From a bacterium (GTDB taxonomy: Bacteria > ARS69): a DNA stretch of 6,940 bases. Under the pieces are notes generated by a model. It made no database searches. It had not been told where the DNA came from and saw only the letters and a list, made by a program, of their open reading frames with translations. A program made the translations under genes and the position numbers. The stretch is from NCBI GenBank assembly GCA_025774865.1, contig JALGZO010000699.1, positions 1 to 6,940 on the forward strand, read 5' to 3'. Of this stretch, positions 5,946 to 6,940 are shown in pieces (the stretch's first letter is position 1; each line of letters starts with the position of its first letter).

Positions 5946-6938
5946 TCACGACGAGCCTCCCCCGAAGAGCGTGTAGAAGAAGTCGTTCACGGCCTGGATC
6001 GGACCGCCCTCGACGAACTGGGCCAGGGTGGCGACGATCGTGCCGACGCCGATCATGACCATCGCGATGAACTTGCCGACGTCCTGTCCCTTGAGCGACC
6101 CGAGCATCTTCTCGTCTTGCGAGAGATACGCGCTGGCCGCGAACAGCTCTTCACCGATGAGCGTGTAGTCGCAAGCTGCGACGAAGAACGGGAGCTGCGT
6201 GGGCATCGCCGTACCCGCGATCTGAATCGCGCCGATCGAGTTGCCGGTCTCCGCGAGAATCAGGGACTCGGCGAAGAAAGCGCCCAGATAGAAGCAGGTG
6301 GCCGGCTTCTTTCGAATCATCAGCCCGTCCACGTGCGCGACGAATCCGAACTGTTCGTCGGTCACGTAGTAGATGCTGTCGTCGCGGTAGGCGTCGGGGC
6401 GTCCGGCGGAGAGGTACGCTTCCTTCACCGTTTCGCGCGCCGTGCTCATCACGAGCGAACGGCTCGTCGGCATGATGATGCTCGTCTCGTACTCGGCGAC
6501 CATCTTGGCGATCGACCCGAGGATCGTGATGCCCGCGACCGTCTGAACGTTGTCCATGTCCTGAATGCCCGAGATGTAGAGGACCGGCTGTCCCATCTCG
6601 GTGGCGCGCCCGACGGCTTCCGTCACGGCGTCCATGCCGGCGATCTTCCGCACGTACAGCTTTTCGCCGGCGTGCGCACGGGAGATGTACATCACGATCG
6701 CCCCGCACACCGCGAGCATGATCCACAGGGTCCAGAACCGACCCCGGTCGAACCACTGCCCCGACGGCGACACGGCGGCGGACGCTATCGAGACGCCCTC
6801 TCCCCCCGGGCCGACCGCGATGACCTGGTACGCATAGCCCACGCCGTTCTCGAGCCCGTTGTCACGCAGCGCGGTCGTTCCGGCGGGAACGGTCGCGGCT
6901 TCCTCGAACGGCCCACCGGAGGCGGACCGGAGGACCCG
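5946..6938 (-). CDS. Fibronectin type III plus DUF6754-like membrane protein, partial (N-terminus missing)
   Basis: The frame stays open to the window edge, so the GTG at 6842 is internal; 330 residues are visible. Residues 1-58 are the second half of a fibronectin type III-like domain: VLRS, then F-x-x-A-A-T-V, LRDNGLENGVGYAYQVIAVG with the typical Tyr-x-Tyr-x-V strand, and GGEGVSIAS. It would lie outside the membrane, probably after a signal peptide upstream of the window. A helix at 68-86 follows, then a roughly 200-residue soluble region: GQPVLYISGIQDMDNVQT, a helix, TSIIMPTSR, YYVTDEQFGFVAHVDG, FFAESLILAETGNSIGAIQIAGTAMPT and FFVAACDYTLIGEELFAA. A second helix lies at about 289-306 and the tail is Gly/Ser-rich. 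From memory this region matches DUF6754, a domain of unknown function; I could not check a database. It is the most upstream visible gene of the four-gene membrane operon. No catalytic motif is recognised. Confidence 0.85.
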   Translation of the reverse strand, partial: RVLRSASGGPFEEAATVPAGTTALRDNGLENGVGYAYQVIAVGPGGEGVSIASAAVSPSGQWFDRGRFWTLWIMLAVCGAIVMYISRAHAGEKLYVRKIAGMDAVTEAVGRATEMGQPVLYISGIQDMDNVQTVAGITILGSIAKMVAEYETSIIMPTSRSLVMSTARETVKEAYLSAGRPDAYRDDSIYYVTDEQFGFVAHVDGLMIRKKPATCFYLGAFFAESLILAETGNSIGAIQIAGTAMPTQLPFFVAACDYTLIGEELFAASAYLSQDEKMLGSLKGQDVGKFIAMVMIGVGTIVATLAQFVEGGPIQAVNDFFYTLFGGGSS

Positions 6939-6940
6939 AT

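Noticed and set aside
3386-6058. Long plus-strand open frames opposite the membrane genes
   Set aside because: They are rich in Arg, His, Asp and Glu and lie antisense to clear membrane-helix coding frames; they are mirror artefacts of hydrophobic codons.
6601-6837. Small plus-strand frame of 78 codons
   Set aside because: Antisense to the FnIII/DUF6754-like gene, with no ribosome site or recognisable pattern.

Overview
The window is high-GC bacterial DNA. The coding frames are strongly GC-biased, and the genes are densely packed on both strands. A glycosyltransferase family 9 (heptosyltransferase-type) fragment and a secreted protein with a cleavable signal peptide suggest a diderm (Gram-negative-type) envelope. 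The gene mix (GT9, a PLP-dependent cystathionine synthase/lyase, a YyaL-like thioredoxin-fold protein and a DUF6754-like membrane protein) would fit a little-studied environmental lineage, but the phylum cannot be fixed from sequence reading alone.

Layout. Positions 1-411 (+) hold the C-terminal end of a GT9 enzyme, cut by the window edge. A 95-base gap follows, then a complete Cys/Met-metabolism PLP enzyme at 507-1649 (+). A short convergent gap (1650-1762) separates it from five minus-strand genes that fill the rest. In transcription order (right to left) these are: a partial fibronectin-III plus DUF6754-like membrane protein (5946-6938, running off the edge); a six-helix membrane protein starting with TTG (5216-5917); a protein anchored at both ends with a central soluble alpha/beta-like domain (4330-5211); a multi-pass membrane protein overlapping it by ATGA (3566-4333); and, after a 57-base gap with a stem-loop, a secreted YyaL/DUF255-like protein (1763-3507).

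The YyaL-like gene is split by one frame disruption near 2632. The N-terminal half reads in one frame and the C-terminal half in another, and one added base would restore a protein of about 581 residues. Both halves also lack the cysteines typical of the family.

The four membrane genes are spaced 28, 4 and -4 bases apart and are almost certainly one operon encoding a membrane complex of unknown function. This is the most interesting part of the window. Two of its members carry soluble domains that each look like a Rossmann-type beta-alpha-beta unit next to a membrane helix. No RNA genes, CRISPR arrays, insertion sequences or clear mobile elements were seen.
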